A stretch of DNA of 64,000 bases from Sphaerolaimus hirsutus. Its lineage: Eukaryota > Nematoda > Chromadorea > Monhysterida > Sphaerolaimidae. The DNA lies in the NCBI GenBank assembly GCA_964036195.1, contig OZ038453.1, forward strand, positions 21,662,352 through 21,726,351, written 5' to 3'. Positions 17,571 to 29,178 of the stretch are shown piece after piece (positions within the stretch are counted from its first letter, which is position 1; each line of letters opens with the position of its first letter). The notes under the pieces were generated by a model. The model saw nothing but the letters and a program-made list of their open reading frames with translations, made no database searches and was not told the origin of the DNA. Position numbers and translations under genes: made by a program.

Positions 17571-19998
17571 TCACATGATATTGGTCTGCATCAGCAATGT
17601 CAGGTAAGTAACAGTGACAGATAGAAGCTGCAGATTTGAATGGCCCTGATTTGTGCATTTGCCATCTAGATGTGAAAATAATTATACAAGAAGTATACAC
17701 TCACTGTAAGCAAGAGAGATCTATTGACTATAAAAAATCCATAACAGTTGATTCCATGCATTTCTGAACCCTGCATGGTAATCATGTAGTCTCTGATGAT
17801 ACTACTGATTTTGCTGTCTGGATTAGGTACTCCCAAAATTTCTCCAAGAAATGAGCTGAATGAAGTCATCTGAAAAGCACATTTGAATTGGATTTTAAAT
17901 CAGATTCTTCATAAGTCAAATTTAAAAACACAGATACCTGACTAGTGATGGAAAAGCGCCATGGCGCTGGCGCCTGGCGCTAGCGCCAAAGCAAAAAGCG
18001 CCATGGCGCTTTTGGCGCTTGGCGCTAAAACGCTCTGGCGCCATTGGCGCTTGGCGCCGGGATCTGAGAAAGCGCCATGGCGCTTTTGGCGCTTGGCGCC
18101 ATTTTCTGGTGGCGCTATTGGCGCCTGGCGCTGGCATTTTAAATGGCGCCAAAAAAGCGCTAACCATGACTATAAAAATTGTTATAATAAAAACAATGAA
18201 AATCGACAACCCAGTTTATCAGTTTTGAGAACAACTGAATAAATATTGATAAATTTAAGGATGTTACGGCCCGTACACGGGACATAAATATTGATGGAAT
18301 ATTGATTAAATATTATTTGGGGACAAATGTAATACACATAATTAGGATAAAAGCAGAGGTGTTAAAATTTGTTTCCTTTTTGTGCAAGAGATCCTCATAT
18401 TTAGTTGTGGAGCAAATGTTTTCATGTTTGCTCAAAAAATGTACTGGCATTACTTTACTGGTAGTACTTTCCACCTTTACTCATTTAAAGCTTCAACTGT
18501 TGAACATGGTATTTTATGTCTTCTAATCTTCCAATCAATTTTTATGCTTCAACAGTTCCCCCCTTAAAAAAACGCAAATGAAATAATAGTTTCCCGTGGC
18601 AATTATAACAAACATGGCAATTAGCAAATTCAATTTTTTTTTCTCTGGGTATTTTTCGAGTACATGTAAATACATTTTAACAATAAATTTCTCTGTATGG
18701 CAAAAAATACCATAAATTATCAAATTAATCCTTTCCCTAGAATAACTCCAACTGTTAGCTAAATGAGAATAAAATAAATCTCCCTTAACAAACTGCACCT
18801 TTTGGCTGTGAACAATAAAGGACAGTATTTTATGAAACATTGTAATGGTTGATTGAACTTTAATGGCAAAGTTAAATCGACTACTACAACATCAGCGGTA
18901 TGTCACTGTCACGAATTCATCATTCTACAAATGAATTGCAGAAAAAAATTTTTGGCGCTGGCGCTATTGGCGCTTGGCGCCATTATTCTCTGGCGCCATT
19001 GGCGCTTGGCGCTGTGGTTCAGAAAAGCGCCATGGCGCTTTTGGCGCTTGGCGCTAATTTGCTCTGGCGCCATTGGCGCTTGGCGCTGGGGGTAAGAAAA
19101 GCGCCATGGCGCTTTTGGCGCTTGGCGCCAAAAGTCTGGCGCTTTTTCCATCACTATACCTGACAGTCAATTTTACTAGGCATAAAGAAGTGTATTTTCT
19201 TCATGGTATCAACAAGTTTACATGGACTTCAACTGCAAATGTTTCACCATCCTTCAAAATCATCATGCTGTACTTACCTCCTCACTGAGTCCAGCTGCAG
19301 ACAAAACAGGTGGCAACACCTTCAATGAAGTCACAATCAGATGAACCACCATCATCAAAATCATTTGTCCACTCGTCATACGAAAAGTAATGTACAGTGA
19401 AAATACAAACAGTGGCAGTTCAAAGACTATAACAAGAAATAGTGAAATGGATGAGATATTATCAATCATTTTGATCATCTGACACAAGTCAATATGGTCC
19501 TGGATAAAAGTTTTAACATGAAATTCACACAAAGCCGATTTTTTATCTGAGAGATGTTGCTTCAAGTCCCGCATGGCATACGAAAGTGATGCAATGCAAC
19601 CTGCAAGACTGGACATGAAACAAATAACAAAAGTATCTGAAAAAAAACCTGACAGAGTGAAAAACACTGCAAATGAACCAGTTGGGGTAATTATTTTGTA
19701 AGCATGAAGCATTTTATTTTCAACTGTTGTCACATTATTTTCTGAGAAAACAGTTGCAACCATTCCCTCCTGCTGAAAATCTATCCCAAAAGTTGCGGCC
19801 ATAGCAATAAGAAAAAAACATAAGGAAAATCGCAATGGTCAATATCAGGTTGAAAGCTGTCACTTTTGAGATATTTTTGAAGAATGTGATGTACCTAATT
19901 CGCATCCCACTTACAAAAAAATTATGTAAATTTGAAAACTCCAAGGACTTTATGGCAACTATTGTGAAAATACATGCTTTTAGCTGGTAAAGAATGTT
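17571..19998 (-). pseudogene. Gustatory receptor A, 5'-incomplete and frameshifted
   Basis: A chemoreceptor of the insect-type gustatory receptor (7tm_7) family. Three exons read leftwards: a main exon 19278 to about 19998 with several hydrophobic helices, ending at LSEE before GTAAGT; an exon 17705-17869 (MTSF...VNRSLLLT) before GTGAGT; and a terminal exon 17571-17627 carrying TYLTLLMQ, the family's TYhhhhhQ signature, then TGA. The main exon is shifted in a seven-T run (19812-19818), and its 5' end loses similarity to gene C near 19998. The two N-terminal exons of gene C have no counterpart. Its long intron holds a hAT-like element (17943-19156). A pseudogene unless the homopolymer is a sequencing error. 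Confidence 0.8.
17943..19156. mobile_element. hAT-like non-autonomous element, GGCGC-ended
   Basis: Perfect 8-bp duplication TACCTGAC at 17935-17942 and 19157-19164. Inverted ends TAGTGATGGAAAAGCGCC. Both ends are filled with GGCGC-type repeats (17955-18155 and 18950-19145) around an AT-rich middle. It lies in the intron of gustatory receptor A. Confidence 0.88.
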
Positions 19999-19999
19999 G

Positions 20000-20560
20000 A
20001 AGCCACATTATTGTACTTGATACTTAAATAAGTCAAAGAGTAATATCAGAAATCAGCATATCAACAAAAGATTGTAAATACCTAAATACTTATCTTGAGG
20101 CAGTCACACTCCCCATTTAACATCATGTAAGGTGCTAGAATTAGAAACCTGCAAACCACAAAAATAGAATCTGCAGGTTTTCCCAATCATTTTAAGTGTT
20201 GAATGATCAAAATCAGCCCAGAAATGGTCGAGTGATTAAGCTTCAAAGACACTCATCCAGATTGCCCTTTTTTGTATATTTATTGACCATCTTTTTATAG
20301 ACCCCCCTTATCTTGGGCCTGGGGGATTATTTGAGCAAACAAATTTTTTTCGTAGTAGCCCCAGCATCAAACCCCAACATACTCAAACAGCATCAAAATT
20401 GGGCAAGGGACAAGAAATTGGGAAGCAAAAAACGTGCGGTGGACCCACAACCTACCGTTTCTCTATGTGTGAAAAGTCTCAACTATTCTGCACGGTAGTG
20501 TATTTACAGAAAGTTTTTGGATTGGGGTTGGGCACATTTGCCACACATTTTAGGCTACTT
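20000..20560. other. Gene-free stretch
   Basis: Nothing recognised except scattered low-complexity sequence. Confidence 0.4.
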
Positions 20561-20571
20561 CTTCAGCAGGC

Positions 20572-20759
20572 ATATACTCCAGCAACATTAGACCTTACAA
20601 TGAAATCTACCATATCCCATCTGAGTCAAAGAATAAACATAAAAAAAATCATATTTATCAAAGCAATTTGATAAATATGATGAAATTTTTTATCATATTC
20701 TTTTATCCAGATGGTATATGGTAGATTTCATTGTAAGGTGTAATATCTCTGGAGTATAC
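20572..20759. repeat. Palindromic repeat with TATACTCCAG ends
   Basis: A foldback. TATACTCCAG and ACCTTACAATGAAATCTACC on the left are mirrored by GGTAGATTTCATTGTAAGGT and CTGGAGTATA on the right. Related inverted pairs with GAGTATAC ends occur near 30840-30870, 41150-41330 and 46916-47110. Confidence 0.75.
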
Positions 20760-20789
20760 CGGCCCAATTGGGTGCACTATAATCTCAAG

Positions 20790-21130
20790 GGGCCTTGAAT
20801 GGAGGGTGCGGGATAACACCCCCCCCTAAATCACCCAGGTTTCTATCCATTCTTGAGGAACTTATTCTATCGCTAATTCTATAGATTTTTACCTTCAAAG
20901 TCATTAGTTCATGTGCCGTATTGCCCATTTTCAGTTGGCTATACGTGCTTGTACACCTATTGTTGGCTGTATTTCCACTATTTAACAAAAAATCTATTCT
21001 AAACCTTGAAAAAGCCCATATATTGAACCCCGCCCACCCCCCCCCCCAAAAAAAAAAATTCAGCTATCCATCCCTCCAGAGGAGTGATTTGCTATTTGTC
21101 CAACCCTCTGGAGGGTCAAAATTAAAGATA
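20790..21130. repeat. Interspersed repeat of the CTATCTATCC/GGTCAAAATTC family
   Basis: C-run, AAAAAAATTCAGCTATCCATCCC and the GGAGGGTCAAAATTAAAGATACCC ending match similar stretches elsewhere in the window. The ends are not defined. Confidence 0.5.
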
Positions 21131-21248
21131 CCCGAAGAAGATTCAACATTACTCAAGATGTAAATAGGTCCAATTCATTATAATTTATATAAACAGCATC
21201 ATCAACAAACATTATATTTAACAGATTCTGTGCAGCTTGAGGACACTT

Positions 21249-22350
21249 TCACGCGATATTGGTCTGCATCAGCAATGTTAGGTAAGTCACCGTGACAGAT
21301 AGAAGCTGCAGATTTTAATGGCCTGATTTGTGTATTTACCAACTAGGTGTAAACATAATTAAACAAGTGAAGTATACGCTCACTGTAAGCAGGAAAGATC
21401 TATTAACAGTAAAAAATCCATAACAGTTGATTCCATGCATTTCTGAACCCTGTATGGAAATCATGTAGTCTCTGATGATACTACTGATTTTGCTGTCTGG
21501 ATTAGGTACTCCCAAAATGTCTCCGAGAAATGGGTTGAATGAAGTCATCTGAAAAGTGAAAAGCACATTTGAATTGGATTATAAATCAGATTCTTCATAA
21601 ATCAAGGGTTGTTCATAAAATGCATTCCAATTTGAGTTCAGCAATCATTGAGAAGATCAACAAACTGACTCAGATTGTAAATGACAATAAACATGCTTCA
21701 TGTTTCTCAAATTCTAAAACACAGATACCTTACAATCGATCTTATTAGGCATAAATAAGTGTATTTTCTTCATGGCATCAACAAGTTTGACCACAACAGC
21801 AAATGTTTAACCATCTTTCAAAATCGCCATTAATGCTGTACTTACCTCCTCACTGAGTCCAGCTGCAGACAAAACAGGTGGCAACACCTTCAGTGCAGTC
21901 GCAATCAGAGTAGCCACCATCATCAAAATTGTTGGTAAACTTTTCAGACGGAAAATAATGTACAGTGAAAATACAAAGACCGGCAGTTCAAAGACTATAA
22001 CAAGAAACAGTGAAATGGATGAGATATTATCAATCATTTTGATCATCTGACACAAGTCAATATGGTCCTGGATAAAGGTTTTAACATGACATTCCAACAA
22101 AGCAGACTGTTTTTCTGCAAATTGTTTCTTCAAGTCCCGAATGGCATACGAAAGTGATGCAATGCAATCTGCCAGCATGCACATGAAACAAGTAACAAAA
22201 GTATCTGAATAATACAATGACAGAGAGTACAATACCCCAAGTAAACAATATGGGGAAATTATGTTGTAGAGATGAAGGATTTTATGGTCAACTGTTGTCA
22301 CATCATTATTTTCTGAGAAACCAATTGCAGACATTAACTGCTGAATATGC
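21249..22350 (-). pseudogene. Gustatory receptor B, 5'-truncated copy
   Basis: Exons: main exon 21846 to about 22350 (AIGFSENNDVTT... to LSEE, then GTAAGT); second exon 21384-21548 (165 bp, MTSFNPFLG...FLLT); terminal exon 21249-21305 (57 bp, TYLTLLMQ, TGA). The sequence is very close to gene C, but similarity breaks off abruptly at about 22350 in the middle of the main exon, after ACATTAACTGCTGAA. The N-terminal half and the first two exons are absent. No stop or shift is seen in what remains. It reads as a recent partial tandem duplicate. Confidence 0.8.
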
Positions 22351-22686
22351 CGTTAACATACCTAATATTTGTATACTCGGCAGACACGATACTCTACAAA
22401 CAGATAGGAGTTATGTCTTCGGCTGGCAGACGGCCAGCCGAGAACTTATGGAAGGCGTGATGACGATGAAGTGATGGCGAGAGATGACGGCGACGAAAGT
22501 GATCACGTCATGATGGAGTGTTTCCTCTGGAAAAATGTAAATACGGCGTGATGTCATCCAAGTATACTAATAGGTATTCTAATTCATAACCTATGGAAAA
22601 AAAGCCCAATTATTAATGCATTATAATTAATATGAATAGCATCATCAAGAAGTATTCAACACATTCTATGCATTTTGAAGTAACAT

Positions 22687-25192
22687 TCACATGATATTGG
22701 TCTGCATCAGCAATGTTAGATAAGTAACAGTGACAGATAGAAGCTGCAGGTTTAATGGAGCATGATTTGTGTATTTACCAACTAGGGTGAAAAAAAACTG
22801 AAAAAGTAAGTAGGTATATACTCACTGTAAGGAGGAGAGATCTGTTAACAGTGAAAAATCCATAGCAATTGATTCCATGCATTTCTGATCCCTGTATGGA
22901 AATCATATAGTCTCTGATAATGCTGCTGATTTTGCTGTCTGGATTAGGTACTCTGAAAATTTCTCCAAGAAATGGGCCGAATGAGGTCATCTGAAAAGCA
23001 CATCTTTTTTATCAAACAGAAGTTATTTTTCAGGTAAACATTTTCTACCTATCCATTTCCAGTTATGTGATTTCCAGGGGGTGTAAAGGGGTTTGACCTC
23101 AACATATTTTAACAAACTGCAAATGTTTGGGTACTTCAAAAATGCCATTGATGTTTTACTCACCTCCTCACTGAGTCCAGCTGCACACAAAACAGGTGGC
23201 AGCACCTTCAGTGCAGTCATAATCAGAACAGCCACCATCCACAAAATCATTTGTTCACTTGTCAAGCGAAAAATAATGTACAGTGTAAATACAAACACTG
23301 GCAGTTCAAAGACTATAACAAGAAACAGTGAAATGGATGAGATATTATCAATCATTTTGATCATCTGACACAAGTCAATATGGTCCTGGATAAAGGTTTT
23401 AACATGACATTCCAACAAAGCAGACTGTTTTTCTGCAAATTGTTTCTTCAAGTCCCGAATGGCATACGAAAGTGATGCAATGCAACCTGCCAGCATGCAC
23501 ATGAAACAAGTAACAAAAGTATCTGAATAATACAATGACAGAGAGTACAATACCCCAAGTAAACCATATGGGGAAATTTTGTTGTAGAGATGAAGGATTT
23601 TATGGTCAACTGTTGTCACATCATTATTTTCTGAGAAACCAATTGCAGACATTAACTGCTGAAAATCTATCCCAAATGATGCAGCCAAATTGGAAAGAGA
23701 AAATGGTAAAAAAATTGCAATGATCACTATTAGATAGATAGCTGTCACTTTTGAGATGTGTTTCAAGTATGTGATGTAATTAATTGTCATCCCACTTACA
23801 AAAAATGTAAGTAAATTTGAAAACTCCAATGACTTTATGGCAACTATTGTGAAAATAAATGTCTTCAAGTTGTAAAGAATGTTGAAGAGCAGATGCAATG
23901 TTCCAGTATCCATGTCAAACACATGCTCAGTTAGTGCATATTTTAAGCATTTGGTAAGCTGGATGCACAGTGCTGAAATAATGATAATTTTTATGAGTCA
24001 TTCCAACATGTTGAAAAGTTTGGAGCTCCAGCTACTAATTGGGCTACAACATCTGTTACCATGGCACTAATTGCCACAGCAAAATCTCTAATTCTGCTTT
24101 AATCTATTGCGAGTTTTTTTTTGCATTATACAACAAATACAAATGCACTGCAGTTCTTCAATTATATTTGTTTGTATTTGGATGGTTCTGATTTTGTAAA
24201 AGCAAATCTTTTCAAATCTAAAAGCAAGTATTTTTAGTTAGATATGGTTGTTTGAATGTGAGATTGCAGTCTCTGTGTAATATTGTTGATTGATACATCA
24301 ATTGCAAGTGTTTTTGGTGATAATCCTTAAATGCAGATCCACACAGTGACAATTTACAGTGAATGCTGGTGAAAACTAGGGTGCAAATTGCCGTTTTCCA
24401 AAGGCAAATTTTTTTTTCTGTTCCGATGTCTGACAGCTGAAATTTGTTCCCGTTTTCCGTACCATCTTCTGGCCACTAATTTTTTTCTTTTTCTGTTACT
24501 ATTTTTCTGGCACATTTTCCATTTCCTGGCTAAATTTTCAGTTTTTCCACCCTTTTCCATTTTCCAGCTAAATTTTCTCCTCATAGTTTGTCTGCCTCAT
24601 ATTTCCTTTTTCTGGCTCAACTGTCTGTTGTCTGTTTCAGCCAAACTGGTAAACATGCATGCAGGTTTTCAATTGTGATTTTTTTACATTTTCCATCAAG
24701 ATTTCGGCAAATTTTTTGTTTTCTGGCAAAATTTCAGCAATTTTTTTTCCATTTCCATGCAAATTTCATTTTTCCATTTCTGTTTTCCAGCTGCTGAAAT
24801 TTTGTTTCCATTTCCGTTTTCTGGCAAGTGCAAAAAATTTTCCATTTCTGGTCCCATTTTCTGGCAAGTGCAAAAATGTTCCATTTCCATTTTCCATAAA
24901 AAATTTTTATTGACACCCTAGTGAAAACTATTACAGGAATGAAAAGTTTGAAACATGGCAAGTCTCAATAAAACCAACATAGAAGTACAGTGGCAACCAC
25001 CAACAAAGCAATGCATGCTTTGATGCAGAACATTCCACTGAAACCACTCCTCCACCTTTGCCACTGCCCAAGTGTATCAATGCTGAGAATCCTTAGTACA
25101 AACACTGGGAAAGACACTGTTCTATACAGTGCAGAGTTTCTTAGTGCCTTGGGATCCATGCTTTCTAGAGCAGAGTCTTTGGAATTATCCAT
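22687..25192 (-). CDS. Gustatory receptor C (complete, 5 exons)
   Basis: A chemosensory seven-helix receptor of the gustatory-receptor family, probably a ligand-gated cation channel in chemosensory neurons (family knowledge). Exons: 24975-25192 (ATG at 25192, first helix IKACIALLVVATVLLC), 24008-24066, 23164-23972 (most helices), 22826-22990 (GFFTVNRSLLLT), and 22687-22743 (TYLTLLMQ, stop). The phases match at every junction and the total is 1,308 bases, 435 residues, the normal size for the family. The donors of exons 1 and 2 are GTTTTA and GTTGGA. A hAT-like element (24377-24920) sits in the first intron. It is the only intact member of the tandem of three. Confidence 0.87.
24377..24920. 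mobile_element. hAT-like non-autonomous element, TTTCC-ended
   Basis: Perfect 8-bp duplication GTGAAAAC at 24369-24376 and 24921-24928. Ends TAGGGTG and CACCCTA. The interior is an almost continuous TTTTCC/TTTCTGG pyrimidine array. It lies in intron 1 of gustatory receptor C. Confidence 0.85.
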
Positions 25193-25660
25193 ATCTGCAA
25201 AATACTTTCCAACAAAAATGTGGATGGTTCAATTCATTCAACTGATGGTTTTATGTTTGAGTTCAGGTGGCATCAGATCAGATTACTTTGAGGGATGCAT
25301 CCACTGTGCAGGGTTGAGTTAACTGGGCTATACAGAGCAAATACTGTTTCAAATTTTGTTTGCATTTCAGAACACTTTTTAAATTACAGAAAATATTAAA
25401 TGGCAACTCTTTGTTAAATGAAAAGTCAAGCATGTTACTCAAACCATAATGTAGGAATGACTATAGTTTTTTACAATTTTTAACAGTGTTTTTAAAATTC
25501 CTTATTAAGACATAATTCGCTTAATAACCAATGAACCATGTGCAAAGGCTATCTAAACACGCTGCTTGTTGATTGTGTTGTTGAATTGTTGCGAAACACA
25601 TGAGATTGTTATATTTCTGAATTGAATGTAAATATTTAGGTATGATTGATACGACAGTAC
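25193..25660. other. Upstream region of gustatory receptor C
   Basis: AT-rich. It should contain the receptor promoter (minus strand), but no clear TATA or initiator could be chosen. Confidence 0.35.
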
Positions 25661-25669
25661 TAATGAGCA

Positions 25670-26090
25670 TAGTTGTTAAAACGTATTTACATTTACTCAA
25701 AAAAATACACGTAAACGCGTACAGCGTAAATACGTTTACGTTTCCTCCTGAGAAAAATACCAGTACTCACTTACTTGCATACTTTTTGAAAGTACGCGAA
25801 CACGGAAAACGTAATTTTTCCAGACAGAAAGTGACAAAATAGAAAAAAATTTACTAAGTAATACTTATCAGGAGAGAAAACACATTTTTGATGTATTCCA
25901 GAGTGAACATCAAAAAAGATATTGTTTTTACAGTATTTTTGTGAAAGTAAATACCCACTTTTACGTTTTCTGTCAAAAAATACCCATTTTTACATTTTCA
26001 TTGGAAAAAATACTTATTTTTACATTTTTTCTAAAAAAAGTATTTTACGCACGTTTTACGCGGTGTAAAAGTATTTTAAAAAACAGTGAA
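25670..26090. repeat. ACGTTTACG/TTTTTAC repeat block
   Basis: Begins TAGTTGTTAAAACGTATTTAC and continues as variants of AAATACGTTTACG and TACCCATTTTTACATTTTC. The same motif reappears at 48075-48180 before the assembly gap. It looks like another microsatellite-filled element, but no target duplication could be matched. Confidence 0.5.
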
Positions 26091-26099
26091 AAATAACCA

Positions 26100-26260
26100 T
26101 CTTTCATTGTTCTTCACTTGACACATTTTCAAGTGATTTTCAGATATGAGTGAAGTGAAAAAAGTTCACTAATGTCATTGCGCAGCGTTTTTCACTTCAC
26201 TCATATCTGAAAATCACTTATATCTGAAAAGTGTCAAGTGAAAAAACAGGAAAATGTGCG
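26100..26260. repeat. Foldback repeat (TTCACTTGACAC arms)
   Basis: Left arm CACTTGACACATTTTC and TTTTCAGATATGAGTGAAGTG; right arm CACTTCACTCATATCTGAAA and GTGTCAAGTGAA. The centre is near 26175. Confidence 0.7.
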
Positions 26261-26817
26261 TAACGGGCAGATGTGCGTATCAGTGCACCACCCCCACGTG
26301 ATCTACAGTTGACGGAGAGTAACAATGACTCATTCTAGAAAACTTAAATGTGTTCAATGCTGATTGACAAGTTTTCAAAAGTTTCGATTGAAAACTAGCT
26401 TGCGAATATGCACTCTTCAGAGTAACCTTCAGAGTCTTCAGCTAACCCCACCCCAAACTGCCCAGCGACCTATCTATCGTTGGGGCAATTTTTTTTGGCT
26501 ACTTTCCCCCGAAACCCCCCGCCCCCGTCCCCGCTAATTGCCTAGCTATTTGGAGCGCTTTTGAGCAATTTAACTCAAATTTGCCCCAACAATATCTAAT
26601 TTTCATACTTCTTATAGATTTTCACCTTCCAAATCATTAGGTCATGTGTTTTATTAACTATTCTCAGCATGAGGGTATAATTAAATGTGTTCCGTGTCAA
26701 CATGTTCGGTGTCCCAGTCTAGATGTGGGATGGGTCTAGATGTCGGTGAAGCATGGCCCTTTGTACCTACCTAAATGCAAAAACACTGTATCGTGTAATG
26801 TCCGCCGAGTTTATCTA

Positions 26818-27242
26818 CCGTATTACCTCGAAATACCCCCAGGGGGTTTATTATTTCGCCAGCAAAATTTGAGGGGGGATAATTCGAGGGGGGGTTTATT
26901 CGAGGGGGGGGGTCTATTTTTTCGCCAGAAATTTTCGGAGATTCCCCATACGCAGATGTAGAAAAATCGAACAATCACATAGATTTATATGTGTTTATAG
27001 GCATATATTACTGTATATACACAAAAACCCTTCCCTAACGTCACTTAATCATCAGTTTTAACATGTATTCTGCATAGTACAGATCACAAACTGCGGTATT
27101 TGTCATGTACGTTCACGTTACACTCAATTTTAGGGGGGGTATTTCGAGGGGGGGGGGGTTTATTATTTCCTCAGCTGAAATTTAGGGGGGGTATTTCGAG
27201 GGGGGGGGTTAATTCAAGGGGGGATAATTCGAGGTAATACGG
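26818..27242. mobile_element. TA-flanked element with G-run interior (CCGTATTACC ends), copy 1
   Basis: Ends CCGTATTACCTCGAA and TTCGAGGTAATACGG, flanked by TA on both sides (26816-26817, 27243-27244), as for Tc1/mariner-type insertions. Inside, tandem AATTCGAGGGGGGG/TATTTCGAGGGGG units occur at both ends. Confidence 0.75.
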
Positions 27243-27250
27243 TATATTTA

Positions 27251-27426
27251 CCACCTGGTGCCAATCCCAAGCCCTGTAAAGTGTCAAATGTAAAGTCAAA
27301 TGTAAATTTGACTTGACACTTGACTTTACATTTGACAATTTACTTTACATTTGACATTTGACTTGACAGTTTACTTTACATTTGACACTTTACTTTACAC
27401 TTTACAGGGCTTGGGACTGCTCCCAG
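27251..27426. repeat. Foldback repeat with CCCTGTAAAGTG arms, copy a
   Basis: CCAATCCCAAGCCCTGTAAA on the left is mirrored by TTTACAGGGCTTGGGACTG on the right. The interior is a palindromic array of GTAAAGTCAAATGT units. Further copies lie at 27591-27778, 28433-28572, 28708-28906 and 56849-57048. Confidence 0.8.
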
Positions 27427-27590
27427 ACGGGTCCAAATCCACTAAATACCCGCGCAGTATACTTACCTATGCTTGAATACTCGTCTCTAAAATATAATAT
27501 AAAATATAATGTAGTTTGCTCGATTTATTTCCACAAGCACTGGGGGTAATTGAATGGTACTTGGTACCTTAATCAGTCCAAAAAATCCCA

Positions 27591-27778
27591 GACCAGATGC
27601 CAATCCCAGACCCTGTAAAATGTTAAATGTCAATGCAAAGTATCAAAAGTCAAGTTCAATGCCCTACAAAATGGCAACTCGGTTGCCATTTTGCATGACA
27701 TTCTTCATGACTTTTGACACTTTGCATGACATTTGACATTATTTGACATTTTACAGGGTCTAGGAGTGACCCCAGCAC
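27591..27778. repeat. Foldback repeat with CCCTGTAAA arms, copy b
   Basis: A diverged member: GCCAATCCCAGACCCTGTAAA and TTTTACAGGGTCTAGGAGTG. The interior has CAAAATGGCAACTCGGTTGCC, a tight hairpin. Confidence 0.7.
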
Positions 27779-27779
27779 A

Positions 27780-28430
27780 TCAACAAAAGTTTGCACCCAC
27801 CCCGACAGCAGTTACACTCTGCGTTGCGTGTCTAAGGTGCTACGAAAAGGCAAAACAATTTTTTTCTCCAAATTTTACATGTTAAGCGGCATTGGTCCGA
27901 CACACGCTAGTTGACATCGTAAATTCGCGTCTACTGAATATTAACTCAATAACAAAGACGTTTAAAAGAACCACACAAGGTTGGAAAAAATCGACGACCC
28001 TGATTTCTAGAAAAAAAATATCTATTTTTCAATAAAAATCGCTGGGATCAAAATTAGTCTTTATTCTAAAATTGCCTCTACAGGGTACATAGATGAACTA
28101 AAAGCCACATCCAATTGATAGCCAGTACACACTTATGCTTTCTATGGTAATATAAATTCTGTAGCGCTGTTAAAAAAATTTGAAAGTCAGTTATTTTCAT
28201 TTTAAAAGTTACGAATTTGCAATATTTGCACCATATTTGTGAACCATATTTCATCGACTATTTGCAATTTCGTTTGCAGGAATTGCATGTTCTTGCTGAG
28301 AACACAATATCAATCCTGGAAGTAAACGCGAATTAATTGCATCAATGTTTGATATGAAAATCACATATGAAAGTTGAAATAACATAATAAACCAAAATTA
28401 GTAGAATTTAGTTGACGTGAATTTCGATGT
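27780..28430. other. Gene-free AT-rich stretch
   Basis: No gene or RNA recognised. It contains a pair of GTTGAC/GTCAAC ends (near 27910 and 28410-28433) like those of other small repeats here. Confidence 0.4.
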
Positions 28431-28432
28431 CA

Positions 28433-28572
28433 ACTGGTGGCTGTCCCAAGCCCTGTAAAGTGTAAAGTGCCACTTGTAAAGTCAAATGCAAAGTAAACTG
28501 TCAATTATGATGCAAAGTTCAGTAATAAACTCTTTACTTTACACTTTACAGGGCTTGGGACTGCCCCCTGGT
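28433..28572. repeat. Foldback repeat with CCCTGTAAAGTG arms, copy c
   Basis: TGTCCCAAGCCCTGTAAAGTG and CACTTTACAGGGCTTGGGACT-type arms with GTAAAGT units between. Confidence 0.75.
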
Positions 28573-28707
28573 CTGTGTGGGTCATTATTCAGCAAACGGG
28601 ACCGGCCTCATTAACATTGGGTAGAATTCGGGACCGCCACAACGGATTTTTTGTAGATCAACTGCTGCCTGTTCTAATAGTAGGCAAAAATACAAATAAA
28701 TGTTTTT

Positions 28708-28906
28708 CCAGGGGGCAGTCCCAAGCCCTGTAAAGTGGAAAGTAAAGTGTCAAATGTAAAGTCAAATGCAACGTCAAGTGTCAATTAAAACAAAAAAGAA
28801 AAGATTTTATAATGGAACTTTGCATGACAATTGACACTTTACTTTGCATTTGACTTTACATTTGACACTTTACTTTACACTTTACAGGGCTTGGGATTGC
28901 CACCAG
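28708..28906. repeat. Foldback repeat with CCCTGTAAAGTG arms, copy d
   Basis: CAGTCCCAAGCCCTGTAAAG and CTTTACAGGGCTTGGGATTG arms, with ATTTGACA units in between. Confidence 0.75.
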
Positions 28907-29070
28907 TCGTCGACCTTGGGTATGGGGCGAAATCAGAGCACAAGGAACGTGGTGGTTTATAATTTTCGAATGTTCACACAACAATAACAATATTACAAAG
29001 AATACATACATATATAGGTATATGAAAAGTAGTTATCATCAACCAGACCTGTCAATTACCATTATCAATA

Positions 29071-29165
29071 CCGTATTTCTTCTAATAGAAAGTCCAAAGT
29101 CCGGTCTCCAATAAAGGTACACTTTTGAGTTTAATTAGGGCGCCCTTCTATTAGAAGAAATACGG
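29071..29165. mobile_element. Small TA-flanked inverted-repeat element (CCGTATTTCTTC ends)
   Basis: 95 bp. CCGTATTTCTTCTAATAGAA is mirrored by CTATTAGAAGAAATACGG, with TA on both sides. It lies 13 bases beyond the stop codon of the GLD-2-like gene, so it would be in its 3' UTR. Confidence 0.75.
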
Positions 29166-29178
29166 TATCACGTTAAAA

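Noticed and set aside
22360..22560. GC-richer stretch beside the breakpoint of gustatory receptor B
   Set aside because: Looked for a gene or element end that could explain the truncation; neither a frame nor inverted ends were readable.
24354..24961. Phe-rich and Lys/Trp-rich open frames
   Set aside because: Pyrimidine-array translations within the TTTCC-ended element.
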